A stretch of DNA of 64,000 bases from positions 1-64,000 of the forward strand of contig CAKPEZ010000005.1 in assembly GCA_934149465.1 (NCBI GenBank), given 5' to 3'. This DNA is from an uncultured Bacilli bacterium (GTDB taxonomy: Bacteria > Bacillota_I > Bacilli_A > RF39 > UBA660). Under the pieces are notes generated by a model. The model saw only the letters and a program-made list of their open reading frames with translations. It was not told where the DNA came from and did no database searches. Position numbers and translations under genes: made by a program. Numbering within the stretch: position 1 is the stretch's first letter; each line of letters opens with the position of its first letter. Of the stretch, positions 43,125 through 52,502 are shown piece after piece.

Positions 43125-44705
43125 ATGTGTAGTATAGCAGTATATACAAAAAATGATATTAGTTTGAAAGAATTTGAAAGAGCATCTTCTTTATTAAAGT
43201 ATAGAGGACCAGATATGACGAGGATTGTTTCTGATAAGGGAATGTGGGGATTTAATCGTCTTTCTATTATGGGGGTTAGTGAAGAAGGAATGCAGCCATT
43301 TGAGTTAGATGGGAATATGCTTGTTTGTAATGGAGAAATATATGGCTTTAGAAAGATAAAAGAAATGCTTTTAAAAAAGGGATATTCTTTTAGATCAGAA
43401 AGTGATTGTGAAGTTTTACTTCCTATGTATAAAGAATATAAAGAAAAGATGTTTTCACTTCTTAATGCAGAGTATGCTTTAGTTATGTATGATAAGAAGA
43501 CAGATGATTTTATAGCAGCTCGTGATCCAATGGGGATTAGGCCACTTTTTTATGGATATTCTAAGGTAAGTAATAGCATTTTCTTTGCTTCAGAAGCTAA
43601 GGCGTTAAAAGATTTATGCAATAAAGTTATGCCTTTTCCTCCAGGATATTATTATAAGAATGGAAAGTTTACTTGTTATTTAAATTTAAGTAAGGTAGAT
43701 AAGGTTTGTTATGATGATTTAGATACTATTTCTAAGAAGATAAATAAATATTTAAGTTTAGCTGTTAAATCGAGATTAGATTCTGATGTACCACTTGGAT
43801 TTCTATTATCTGGAGGACTTGATTCTTCTTTAGTATGTGCTATTGCAGCTAAGTATTTAAATAAACCTATTAGGACATTTGCAATAGGAATGAGTAGGGA
43901 CGCTATTGATTTAAAGTATGCTAAAGAAGTAGCTAATTATATAGGTAGTAAACATACTGAAGTTATTATGGATGAAAAGGAAGTTTTAAAAGTATTAAGA
44001 GAAGTTATTTATCATCTTGAGACTTATGATATTACGACAATAAGGGCATCTATTGGAATGTATATATTAACTAAGTGGATTAGAAATAATACTGATATTA
44101 GGGTTATTATGACTGGTGAAGTAAGTGATGAATTATTTGGTTATAAATATACAGATTTTGCTCCTAATAGTGAAGAGTTTCAAAAAGAAAGTGAAAAGCG
44201 TGTTAGAGAGTTATATATGTATGATGTTTTAAGAGCTGATCGTTGTATATCTGGAGCTTCTTTGGAGGGAAGAGTTCCATTTGCTGATAAGAACTTCGTT
44301 AAGTATGTACTTTCTTTAGATCCAAAGAGAAAGATGAATACTTATGGAATTGGTAAATATTTACTTAGAAAAGCTTTTGAAGGTGATTATTTACCAAGAG
44401 ATATTTTAATGAGGGAAAAGGCTGCTTTTAGTGATGCAGTAGGGCATTCGATGGTAGATTATCTAAAAGAATACGCAGAAAGTATTTATAGTGATGAAGA
44501 GTATGAAAGAAAAAGACATTTATATTTAGAGCATACTCCTTTTACAAAAGAATCTTTATTATATAGAGAAATATTTGAGGAGTATTATCCATCTATGAGT
44601 AATATGATTACAGATTTTTGGATGCCAAATAAATCTTGGCAAGGATGTAATGTAGATGATCCTTCTGCTAGGGTATTAAAAAATTATGGAAATAGTGGTA
44701 AATAA
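43125..44705 (+). CDS. asnB: Asparagine synthetase, glutamine-hydrolysing
   Basis: Makes asparagine from aspartate, glutamine and ATP. The 526-residue protein starts MCSIAVYTKN with the Ntn nucleophile Cys2 of the class II glutaminase domain, followed by KYRGPDMTR, LVCNGEIYGF and ARDPMGIRPLFYG. The synthetase domain has the PP-loop LSGGLDSSLVCA and MTGEVSDELFGY. GAAAGAGGG RBS. It is under T-box control consistent with Asn. A terminator follows. Confidence 0.94.
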   Translation: MCSIAVYTKNDISLKEFERASSLLKYRGPDMTRIVSDKGMWGFNRLSIMGVSEEGMQPFELDGNMLVCNGEIYGFRKIKEMLLKKGYSFRSESDCEVLLPMYKEYKEKMFSLLNAEYALVMYDKKTDDFIAARDPMGIRPLFYGYSKVSNSIFFASEAKALKDLCNKVMPFPPGYYYKNGKFTCYLNLSKVDKVCYDDLDTISKKINKYLSLAVKSRLDSDVPLGFLLSGGLDSSLVCAIAAKYLNKPIRTFAIGMSRDAIDLKYAKEVANYIGSKHTEVIMDEKEVLKVLREVIYHLETYDITTIRASIGMYILTKWIRNNTDIRVIMTGEVSDELFGYKYTDFAPNSEEFQKESEKRVRELYMYDVLRADRCISGASLEGRVPFADKNFVKYVLSLDPKRKMNTYGIGKYLLRKAFEGDYLPRDILMREKAAFSDAVGHSMVDYLKEYAESIYSDEEYERKRHLYLEHTPFTKESLLYREIFEEYYPSMSNMITDFWMPNKSWQGCNVDDPSARVLKNYGNSGK

Positions 44706-44714
44706 TTAATTATA

Positions 44715-44762
44715 AAAAAAGAAGTAATTTACAATTTATTAAGTAATACTTCTTTTTTATTT
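44715..44762 (+). terminator. Terminator after asnB
   Basis: AAAAAAGAAGTA (44715-44726) pairs with TACTTCTTTTTT (44747-44758) around a 20-base loop, with T-rich end. Confidence 0.85.
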
Positions 44763-44806
44763 TCTTATTTTATAGTATAATATCTTTAGAAAGTAGGATG
44801 ATAAAG

Positions 44807-46570
44807 ATGCTTGGTAGAATTGATTCAATAGAAAATAATATAGTTAAAGTAAAATTAGAAGTTAATATTTATGATATGGATAGTATTATTAATAAGAACA
44901 TTGTATTTAAAGGTAATAATAAGATAATAGGGGAAATTACTGATATTAAAGATAATCTTTTATATGTTTCTATCCTTGGAGAGATTATTGATAATAAATT
45001 TATTTTTGGAGATATTAATAAGCCTTCTTTTAAAGATGATATTTATCTTATTACTAAAGAAGAATTAGATCTTATTTTTACTTCTTATACTGGAGGAGAA
45101 AAGATTATTCTAGGAAGTAGTTATATTTATCCTGAGTATCAAATAAAGCTTGATTTAAGTAATTTCTTTTCTAATCATTTTGCTATTTTAGGTAATAGTG
45201 GTAGTGGTAAAAGTTATTCAGTAGCGCATATTATTCAAAGCTTATTTAAAGAGGCAAATGATCTTCCTTACCGAGCTAACTTGTTTATTTTTGATGCATA
45301 TGGTGAATATCAAAATGCCTTTAGTCATATTGGAGATAATTCTGTTAATATAAATTATAAAGTGTATACTACTGATTTAGAACAAAATGAACACGAAGTT
45401 CTTCATCTTCCTTTTTGGCTTCTTAGTGTTGATGATATTGCTCTTCTTTTAGATGTTAACGATAAAAGGCAGATTCCTATTATTGAAAAGGCTCTTAAAT
45501 TAGTTGGACTTTTTTCAAAGAAGGAAGAAGAAATAATTGAATATAAGAATGATATTCTTGCTAGAAGTTTATTAGATATCATTTTTAATGGGAAATCAGC
45601 TGTGGAAATTAGAACTAGGTTACTTTCAATACTTACTAAGTTTAATACTTCTACTTTAAATTTAGATACTATGTTAGTAGAACCTGGTTGGAGTAGAAGT
45701 TTAAGACAGTGTTTATATATAGATAAAGATGGAAAGATCGCTAATATTGAGTTAGTTACTAGTTTTTTTCAAAAGTTTGTAAAAGATGAGTTAGATTTGA
45801 ATTTACCTAATGGTAGTTATAGGTATACTATAGAAGAATATTATTTAGCATTAGAGTTTGCTCTTATATCAGAAGGAATTTATAATAGTGATAGCGTTTT
45901 TGATTATGCTAATATTTTAAAGATAAGACTTAATTATTTGATTAATAGTTCATATAGTAGATATTTTGCTTATCCTAATTATATAAGCAAAAATAATTTT
46001 ATTAAGCTTCTTCTTACAACTAATGATAATAAGAAAGCACAGGTTATTAATTTTAATATTAATTATGTTGATGATCGATTTGCTAAGAAGATTGTAAAAA
46101 TTTATTCTAAATTACTTTTTGATTATGCTACTTCTTTAAAACAAAGAGCAAAGCTTCCTTTCCATATTGTTTTAGAAGAAGCTCATCGTTATGTACAAAA
46201 TGATAATGATATAGATATTCTTGGATATAATATATTTGAAAGAATAACTAAAGAAGGTAGAAAATATGGAGTATTACTTGGAGTAATTTCTCAAAGGCCT
46301 TCGGAATTATCAGAAACTGTTTTATCTCAGTCAAGTAATTTCTTGATTTTTAAAATGTTCTATCCTAAAGATTTATCTTTTGTTAGTGAGATTGTTCCAA
46401 GTTTAGGAAATACTTTATCTTCTAAGTTAAAGACTTTGTATCCTGGTGTATGTGTTGCATTTGGAACAGCATTTAAAATGCCTATTTTAATTAAAATGGA
46501 TAAACCAAATCCAGAGCCAAGTAGTAGCAGTACAGATATTCTTTCAAGTTGGTATTTAACTAAATCTTAA
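44807..46570 (+). CDS. HerA-like DNA translocase ATPase (HAS-barrel + DUF87)
   Basis: A 587-residue hexameric-ATPase candidate. The N-terminal HAS-barrel starts LGRIDSIENNIVKVKLEV. The RecA-like core has Walker A GNSGSGKS near residue 126 and Walker B LEEAHRYV near 456, an arginine-rich ITKEGRKYG and a C-terminal SQRPSELSETVLSQ, as in HerA/DUF87 proteins. HerA normally works with the nuclease NurA in DNA end resection, or with SIR2-like or other effectors in phage defence. No nuclease lies beside it; the next gene is an SGNH hydrolase 15 bases downstream. The ATG at 44807 is preferred, 8 bp after AGGA. Confidence 0.85.
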   Translation: MLGRIDSIENNIVKVKLEVNIYDMDSIINKNIVFKGNNKIIGEITDIKDNLLYVSILGEIIDNKFIFGDINKPSFKDDIYLITKEELDLIFTSYTGGEKIILGSSYIYPEYQIKLDLSNFFSNHFAILGNSGSGKSYSVAHIIQSLFKEANDLPYRANLFIFDAYGEYQNAFSHIGDNSVNINYKVYTTDLEQNEHEVLHLPFWLLSVDDIALLLDVNDKRQIPIIEKALKLVGLFSKKEEEIIEYKNDILARSLLDIIFNGKSAVEIRTRLLSILTKFNTSTLNLDTMLVEPGWSRSLRQCLYIDKDGKIANIELVTSFFQKFVKDELDLNLPNGSYRYTIEEYYLALEFALISEGIYNSDSVFDYANILKIRLNYLINSSYSRYFAYPNYISKNNFIKLLLTTNDNKKAQVINFNINYVDDRFAKKIVKIYSKLLFDYATSLKQRAKLPFHIVLEEAHRYVQNDNDIDILGYNIFERITKEGRKYGVLLGVISQRPSELSETVLSQSSNFLIFKMFYPKDLSFVSEIVPSLGNTLSSKLKTLYPGVCVAFGTAFKMPILIKMDKPNPEPSSSSTDILSSWYLTKS

Positions 46571-46585
46571 GAGAAAGGGTTATGT

Positions 46586-47419
46586 ATGAAGACTTTTAAC
46601 TTTATAATTTTTCTTTTTAGTATTTTTGGCTTTACTTCTTATCAAAATGTAAATGTAGTTGGAATAGGAGATTCTATTACATTAGGATATCCTTATGATG
46701 TAGAATCTTCTTATTCTTATATGGTTTATAAGTATTTAGAAAAAGAGTATCCTTATTATAATTATACTTATAATAATATGGCAGTTAATGGTCTTACTTC
46801 TTCCTTGTTATTAGATAATCTTAGTAATAATGTTACTTTGATTGATTCTATTAATAAGGCTGATCTTGTTATGGTAAGTATTGGTAGTAATGATTTTTTA
46901 TCTCTTTTAAATACTTCTTCTTATCAAGATAATTTAGATGATAGTATAGCTAGTACTGTTACTCTTTTAGAAGATAATTTAAAGTATTTAGTAGATTATT
47001 TTCATTATAAGCATCCTAATACTAAAGTAATTTTTATTCCTTATTATAATCCTTATAATAAGCTAGCTAATTATTCTAATTATACTTCTATTATAAATAA
47101 GTTAAATGATGAGAGGGATTTACTAAATGGATATTTATCTTCTTTGTTAGAAAAAGAAGATAATATGCTTTATTTAAATAATGTTATTTTTTCTTTAGAA
47201 GAAAATAATAATGTTACTTCATTGACTAGTTTAGATCCTCATCCTAATAAGAGGGGACAAACTTCTATATATAATTCTATTATAAGTAGTAATTTTCTTT
47301 CTTTTTTAGAAAAAAAAGATGATACGCTATTTTATATTATTAGTATTTTTCTTTTGATAAGCGTTATTATAATTATTGGTTACATCTTTAATAAACATAA
47401 TAAGAATAAAGTAAAGTAA
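46586..47419 (+). CDS. Membrane-anchored SGNH/GDSL esterase
   Basis: A 277-residue exported hydrolase. An N-terminal signal segment is followed by block I GIGDSITLGYP with the nucleophile Ser, block II around NMAVNGLTSS, block III VSIGSNDFL with the oxyanion Asn, and block V LDPHPNKRGQ with the catalytic Asp and His. A C-terminal transmembrane helix (FYIISIFLLISVIIIIGYIF) and basic tail anchor it outside the membrane. It probably deacylates lipid or cell-wall sugar substrates; the substrate is unknown. GAAAGGG RBS. Confidence 0.85.
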   Translation: MKTFNFIIFLFSIFGFTSYQNVNVVGIGDSITLGYPYDVESSYSYMVYKYLEKEYPYYNYTYNNMAVNGLTSSLLLDNLSNNVTLIDSINKADLVMVSIGSNDFLSLLNTSSYQDNLDDSIASTVTLLEDNLKYLVDYFHYKHPNTKVIFIPYYNPYNKLANYSNYTSIINKLNDERDLLNGYLSSLLEKEDNMLYLNNVIFSLEENNNVTSLTSLDPHPNKRGQTSIYNSIISSNFLSFLEKKDDTLFYIISIFLLISVIIIIGYIFNKHNKNKVK

Positions 47420-47475
47420 GTTTTGTTTGGTAATTAAAGATTATCGTGTTATAATAGGCTTAAGTAGGTGAATAT

Positions 47476-48012
47476 ATGGCTTATAATGGTATAAATTTTT
47501 ATCTTTGCGCGGGAGAAAATATTATTTATAATTCTCGTCATTTAGAAGAAATAGATACATTTACTGTGGATTATACTGTTTCTAATTTTAAAGAATTATT
47601 ATTAGAAAGTGGTAGAATTGATAATATAAATACCCCTTTATATATTAAGATTACCCGTGGAGATAAAGTATCTAGAACAATTCCTGTTTTATATAAGGAA
47701 GATAATTACTCTAATGATGAAGTATTTTATGCTTATAAAAATTATTTATATAACAATAGGCAAATACTTAGAAAATTACTTTATTTAATTACGCCATCTT
47801 TAAAAACAGGAACTTTTAAAAGTGAACGTGATAAAAAGATAAAGAGAATGTTAGATGAATCTTTTACCGATTCTAAGGACTATGATTTATATTTTGAAAT
47901 TGAGAAATTGTTAAGAGGATATTTAAATACTTATTTAAAAGTAAGAGATGCTTATTTCTTTTTAAAATTTCAAGGTGTAGAATTAAGTAATAATAAGGGA
48001 ATAAAAAGATGA
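47476..48012 (+). CDS. Unknown protein upstream of the Xer recombinase
   Basis: A 178-residue soluble protein with no signal or membrane segment and no recognised domain. The first half is beta-like (NGINFYLCAGENIIYNSRHL, PLYIKITRGDK) and the second half helical and basic. AGGTG RBS, and a TATAAT at 47450-47455. It overlaps the recombinase gene by 4 bp, so the two are co-translated. No functional link is known. Confidence 0.65.
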   Translation: MAYNGINFYLCAGENIIYNSRHLEEIDTFTVDYTVSNFKELLLESGRIDNINTPLYIKITRGDKVSRTIPVLYKEDNYSNDEVFYAYKNYLYNNRQILRKLLYLITPSLKTGTFKSERDKKIKRMLDESFTDSKDYDLYFEIEKLLRGYLNTYLKVRDAYFFLKFQGVELSNNKGIKR

Positions 48013-48878
48013 TGGAAGAATTCTTAGAATATTTAAAAGTAGTAAAGAAATATTCTCAATATACTATTATTTCTTATCGTAAGGATATTGAAGATTATCT
48101 ATTTTATTTAAAAGAAAATAGATATAATGAATTATCTGTTAATAAAGATATAGTTAGAATGTATATGGAAAATCTTCATACTTTAAAGAAAAGTAGTATT
48201 GGAAGGCATTTAAGTTCTCTAAGAAGTTATTATAATTATTTAGTTAAAAATGATAAAGTAGATTATAATTATTTTAAAGGTATTCCTAATCCTAGAAAAG
48301 AAAAAGGTATTCCTAATTATTTAGATTTAGAGCAAACAAAAACGCTATTTACTAGTTTAAAAGATGAAACTTTAATAGATAAGAGAAATAATCTTATTTT
48401 AGAATTTCTTTATAGTTTAGGGGTACGTGTTAGTGAGCTTGTTAATATAAAGATTAGTGATATAGATTTTTCTAATAATAGTATTAAAGTTCTTGGTAAA
48501 GGTAGTAAAGAAAGATATGTCTTTTTTGGAGAATATGCTGATGAAAGATTAAAATCTTATTTAAAGGTTAGATCTCATAGTAGTAGTCCTTATCTTTTTT
48601 TAAATAAATATGGTAATAAGTTATCAACTAGGTATATTAGAAAAATAATAGATAAGTTAATTTTAGATAGTGGCTTATCTAAACATATCTCTCCTCATAC
48701 ATTAAGACATACCTTTGCCACAGATATGCTTAATAATGGAGCAGATCTATTAACTGTAAAGGAATTATTAGGACATTCTTCTTTATCTACAACAAGTATC
48801 TATACTCATGTTACTAGTGCTAGATTAAAAGAAGTTTATAATTTAGCTCATCCAAGAGCAAAAGAGGGGAAGTATTAA
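48009..48878 (+). CDS. XerC/XerD family tyrosine recombinase
   Basis: A 289-residue site-specific recombinase. The N-terminal SAM-like DNA-binding domain covers about residues 1-85. The catalytic domain holds the pentad: Arg in YSLGVRVSEL, Lys in VLGKGSKERYV, His and Arg in HTLRHTFATDML, His in LLGHSSLSTT and the nucleophile Tyr in IYTHV. Length and continuity match chromosomal Xer proteins that resolve dimers at dif, rather than phage integrases. Whether it is XerC, XerD or a single Xer cannot be said from this window, and no dif-like site was recognised. Confidence 0.88.
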   Translation: MMEEFLEYLKVVKKYSQYTIISYRKDIEDYLFYLKENRYNELSVNKDIVRMYMENLHTLKKSSIGRHLSSLRSYYNYLVKNDKVDYNYFKGIPNPRKEKGIPNYLDLEQTKTLFTSLKDETLIDKRNNLILEFLYSLGVRVSELVNIKISDIDFSNNSIKVLGKGSKERYVFFGEYADERLKSYLKVRSHSSSPYLFLNKYGNKLSTRYIRKIIDKLILDSGLSKHISPHTLRHTFATDMLNNGADLLTVKELLGHSSLSTTSIYTHVTSARLKEVYNLAHPRAKEGKY

Positions 48879-48881
48879 AAA

Positions 48882-49484
48882 ATGGCAAAGTTATATTTTC
48901 GTTATGGTGCGATGAATTCAGGAAAAACTCTAGATATTATTAAGACTGATCGTAATTATAAAGAAAAAAATATGAATACTCTAGTTATTAAGGCTATTCT
49001 TGATAAAAAAGGTGATGATAATATAATTTCTAGAGTAGGTTTTGAAAGAAAAGTAGATCTTTTAGTATCAGATAAAGATAATATAAAAGATTTAATTATT
49101 GATTATTTAAATAAAGAAGTAATTAGCTGTATCTTAGTTGATGAGGCACAGTTTTTATCATCAAAACAAATAGATGAACTAAGTGATATTGTTGATTTTT
49201 ATAAAATCCCAGTTATTTGCTATGGACTTAGAACTGATTTTCAAAGTAATTTATTTCCAGGAAGTAAGAGGTTAATGGAATTAGCTGATTCTCTAGAAGA
49301 GATTAAAACTATTTGTAGGTGTGGTACTAAGGCGATTATGAATACTAGAAAAAATAAAGATGAATATATTTTTGAAGGAAAACAAATTGCGATTGATGGA
49401 ATAGATGCTTCTTATGAAAGTTTATGCCGAAAGTGCTATAAAGAAGAATATGCTAGGTATAAAAGAATACATAATGAAAAATAA
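48882..49484 (+). CDS. tdk: Thymidine kinase
   Basis: Phosphorylates thymidine for salvage. The 200-residue type II enzyme has the P-loop FRYGAMNSGKT, the Walker B-like LVDEAQFLS with the catalytic Glu, the lasso region and two CxxC-like pairs (CRCG and CRKC) forming the zinc site. GAGGGGAAG RBS. It follows the recombinase by 3 bases and ends before a terminator. Confidence 0.93.
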   Translation: MAKLYFRYGAMNSGKTLDIIKTDRNYKEKNMNTLVIKAILDKKGDDNIISRVGFERKVDLLVSDKDNIKDLIIDYLNKEVISCILVDEAQFLSSKQIDELSDIVDFYKIPVICYGLRTDFQSNLFPGSKRLMELADSLEEIKTICRCGTKAIMNTRKNKDEYIFEGKQIAIDGIDASYESLCRKCYKEEYARYKRIHNEK

Positions 49485-49509
49485 CGTAAATAACTTGTAA
49501 AATATTTTG

Positions 49510-49535
49510 AAAAAGCATTAGATAATGCTTTTTTT
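49510..49535 (+). terminator. Terminator after tdk
   Basis: A perfect 10-bp stem pairs AAAAAGCATT (49510-49519) with AATGCTTTTT (49524-49533) around AGAT, inside a T-run. Confidence 0.92.
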
Positions 49536-49567
49536 GTTATATAATGAAAATATGCAAGGGAGGATTT

Positions 49568-52201
49568 ATGACAAAATATGTATATGCCTTTAATGAAGGC
49601 AATAAAGATATGCGTAATTTACTTGGAGGTAAAGGTGCTAATTTAGCTGAAATGACTGGAATTGGACTTCCAGTTCCAAGAGGATTTACAGTTACTACTG
49701 AAGCTTGTATCAAGTATTATGACGATGGGAAAGAAATTAGTGAAGAAGTAGTAAATCAAATTAATGAGAAGCTATCAGAGCTTGAAAAGATTACTGGTAA
49801 GAAGATGGGAAACAAAGAAAATCCATTATTAGTATCAGTTCGAAGTGGTGCTAGAGCTTCTATGCCTGGTATGATGGATACTGTCTTAAATTTAGGTATC
49901 AATGATGAAGTAGCAGAAGGATTTGCTAAAGTTACTAATAATCCTAGATTTGTTTATGATAGTTATCGTCGTTTTATTCAAATGTTTGCTGATGTTGTTA
50001 TGGGATTTCCTAAATCATCATTTGAAAGACTATTTGATAAAATAAAAGAAGAAAAAGGTGTTACTTATGACACAGAATTATCTGCTGATGATTTAAAAGA
50101 AGTTGTAAATATTTATAAGGGAGAATATTTAAAACATGCAGGAGTTCCTTTCCCACAAGATCCAAAAGTTCAATTACTAGAAGCAGTAAAAGCTGTATTT
50201 AGAAGTTGGAACAATGAAAGAGCAATTATTTATCGCAGAATGAATGATATTCCTTCATCTTGGGGAACAGCGGTTAATGTTCAGGAAATGGTATATGGTA
50301 ATAGAGGAGAAGATTGTGGTACTGGTGTAGCATTTACAAGAAATCCTGCTACTGGTGAAAAGAAACTTTATGGTGAGTATTTAATGAATGCTCAAGGAGA
50401 AGATGTTGTTGCTGGTATTAGAACTCCTCAAACTATTGATACTTTAAAAGAAGTAATGCCAGAGTGCTACGATGAATTTGTTAAAATTTGTAATATTCTA
50501 GAAGATCATTATAAAGATATGCAAGATATGGAGTTTACTATTGAAAATGGTAAATTATTTATGCTTCAAACAAGAAATGGTAAAAGAACTGCTGCTGCAG
50601 CATTAAAAATTGCCGTTGATCTTGTTAACGAGGGAATGATTACTGAAGAGGAAGCTTTATTAAAAGTAGAACCTAAACAATTAGATCAACTTTTACATCC
50701 TGCTTTTGATCAAAATGATCTAAAGAAAGCTGAAGCAGTTGCTACTGGTCTTGCTGCATCTCCTGGAGCTGCTACTGGTAAGATTTATTTTACTGCTGAA
50801 GATGTTATTAAAGCTAAAGAAATGGGAGAAAAGGATATTTTATTAGTTCGCCTTGAAACATCTCCAGAAGATATCGAAGGTATGAGTATTGCTCACGGAG
50901 TATTAACTATTCGTGGAGGTATGACTTCTCATGCTGCAGTAGTTGCACGTGGTATGGGTACTTGCTGTGTATCTGGTTGCGGAGAGTTAAAAATAGATGA
51001 AGAAAAGAAAACTCTTACTACTAAGGATGGTCATGTATATCATGAAGGTGATTATTTGAGTTTAGATGGCTCTACTGGTAAAGTATATGGAAGACAGATA
51101 AAAACTGTTGATCCAGAAATAAGTGGTAATTTTGAAACATTTATGGGATGGGCTGATAAAACGCGTACTTTAGGTGTTAGAACAAATGCTGATACTCCTA
51201 AGGATGCTCTTCAAGCTAGAAAATTTGGCGCTGAAGGAATTGGTTTATGTCGTACTGAACATATGTTCTTTGAAGAAGAAAGAATCTTTAATTTCCGTAA
51301 AATGATTACTGCTGAAACATTAGAAGCTAGAAAGAGTGCTCTTGAAAAGATTTTACCTTATCAAAGAGATGACTTTGAAGGATTATTTAGAGCAATGAAT
51401 GGATATTCTGTTACTATTCGTTTCTTAGATCCACCTTTACACGAATTTTTACCTCATACTGACGAAGAAATTAAACCACTTGCTGAAAGTCTAGGAATGT
51501 CTTTTGAAGCTTTAAAAGCAAGAGTAGAATCTTTAAAAGAATTTAACCCTATGATGGGTCATCGTGGTTGTAGACTTGCTATTACATATCCTGAAATAGC
51601 AGAAATGCAAACAAGAGCAGTTATTGAAGCTGCAATTAACGTAAATAAAGAAGGATTAAACGTAAAACCTGAAATTATGATTCCACTTGTTGGTGATGTT
51701 AATGAACTTAAGTTTGTAAAGAAGATTGTTTGTGAAACAGCTGATCAAATTATAAAGGAAAATGGAGTTTCATTAGAATATCACGTAGGTACTATGATTG
51801 AAATTCCAAGAGCTGCTATTTTAGCAGATAAGATTGCTTTAGAAGCTGAATTCTTCTCATTTGGTACTAATGATTTAACTCAAATGACTTATGGATTCTC
51901 TCGTGATGATGCAGGAAAATTCTTAAATGATTATTACGATAAAGGAATTTTTGAATCAGATCCATTTGCTAAACTAGACCAAGAAGGTGTTGGAGAGTTA
52001 GTTAAGATTGCTTCAGTAAAAGGAAGAGAAACAAGATCTAATATTAAAATGGGTATTTGTGGTGAACATGGAGGAGATCCTTCTACTATTGAATTTTGTC
52101 ATAACATTGGTCTTACTTATGTATCTTGTTCTCCATACAGAGTACCTATTGCAAGATTAGCTGCTGCTCAAGCTGCAATCAAATCTGAGGATAGAAAGTA
52201 A
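49568..52201 (+). CDS. ppdK: Pyruvate, phosphate dikinase
   Basis: Interconverts pyruvate, ATP and phosphate with PEP, AMP and pyrophosphate. From 49568 it is 877 residues, the standard length. The N-terminal ATP-grasp region has GGKGANLAEM and VSVRSGARASMPGMMDT, the central domain has the phosphorylated His in GGMTSHAAVVARGMG, and the C-terminal TIM barrel has GLCRTEHMFF and the catalytic Cys in GICGEHGGDP. AGGGAGGA RBS and a TATAAT at 49540-49545. It is monocistronic. In fermentative organisms it can act in glycolysis with pyrophosphate; this is inference here. Confidence 0.97.
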   Translation: MTKYVYAFNEGNKDMRNLLGGKGANLAEMTGIGLPVPRGFTVTTEACIKYYDDGKEISEEVVNQINEKLSELEKITGKKMGNKENPLLVSVRSGARASMPGMMDTVLNLGINDEVAEGFAKVTNNPRFVYDSYRRFIQMFADVVMGFPKSSFERLFDKIKEEKGVTYDTELSADDLKEVVNIYKGEYLKHAGVPFPQDPKVQLLEAVKAVFRSWNNERAIIYRRMNDIPSSWGTAVNVQEMVYGNRGEDCGTGVAFTRNPATGEKKLYGEYLMNAQGEDVVAGIRTPQTIDTLKEVMPECYDEFVKICNILEDHYKDMQDMEFTIENGKLFMLQTRNGKRTAAAALKIAVDLVNEGMITEEEALLKVEPKQLDQLLHPAFDQNDLKKAEAVATGLAASPGAATGKIYFTAEDVIKAKEMGEKDILLVRLETSPEDIEGMSIAHGVLTIRGGMTSHAAVVARGMGTCCVSGCGELKIDEEKKTLTTKDGHVYHEGDYLSLDGSTGKVYGRQIKTVDPEISGNFETFMGWADKTRTLGVRTNADTPKDALQARKFGAEGIGLCRTEHMFFEEERIFNFRKMITAETLEARKSALEKILPYQRDDFEGLFRAMNGYSVTIRFLDPPLHEFLPHTDEEIKPLAESLGMSFEALKARVESLKEFNPMMGHRGCRLAITYPEIAEMQTRAVIEAAINVNKEGLNVKPEIMIPLVGDVNELKFVKKIVCETADQIIKENGVSLEYHVGTMIEIPRAAILADKIALEAEFFSFGTNDLTQMTYGFSRDDAGKFLNDYYDKGIFESDPFAKLDQEGVGELVKIASVKGRETRSNIKMGICGEHGGDPSTIEFCHNIGLTYVSCSPYRVPIARLAAAQAAIKSEDRK

Positions 52202-52342
52202 TTTACTAAAAATACTGTAAATCCAATGATTATATAAAAAATGATATATGCATAGTTAGAGATAAAATATCTGTAGATATTGATGCCAATTAAAATGGTA
52301 TAATATGTGTTATAATTGAATATACTAGTAAAGGTATACTAA
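52202..52342. other. Intergenic spacer between ppdK and the type III TA locus
   Basis: No gene is seen. AATATCT/AGATATT near 52265-52282 can form a small hairpin. The right end leads into a strong promoter. No clear U-tract terminator for ppdK was found. Confidence 0.5.
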
Positions 52343-52371
52343 TTGACATTTTTATAAAAATATAGTATATT
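52343..52371 (+). promoter_or_regulatory. Promoter of the type III antitoxin RNA
   Basis: TTGACA (52343-52348) and TATATT (52366-52371) with exactly 17 bp between. The predicted start near 52378 is directly before the repeat RNA. Confidence 0.85.
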
Positions 52372-52394
52372 TATATTGCACTGAAAAGTGTGAA

Positions 52395-52491
52395 AATGTT
52401 TTTCGCTTCTGGATGGCGCGAATAATAAATGATTCCAGGCGACAATGTTTTTCGCTTCCAGGTGGTGCGACTAATAAATGATCCTGGTTGA
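52395..52491 (+). repeat. Two 49-bp tandem pseudoknot repeats
   Basis: Unit 1 is 52395-52443 and unit 2 is 52444-52491. They share AATGTTTTTCGCTTC and AATAAATGAT exactly and differ at paired positions in a compensating way. Confidence 0.85.
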
Positions 52492-52502
52492 AAATGTAGA
52501 AT

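Noticed and set aside
48009..48878. Integrase of a mobile element
   Set aside because: No attachment repeats, phage or transposon genes nearby; size and motifs fit chromosomal Xer.
52395..52491. CRISPR array
   Set aside because: The repeats are 49 bp, directly adjacent with no spacers, and only two copies; there are no cas genes nearby.
52395..52491. Tandem preQ1-type or SAM-II-type riboswitch
   Set aside because: H-type pseudoknots are shared, but the conserved cores of those classes are not present, and the unit ends in a terminator before a toxin-like gene.
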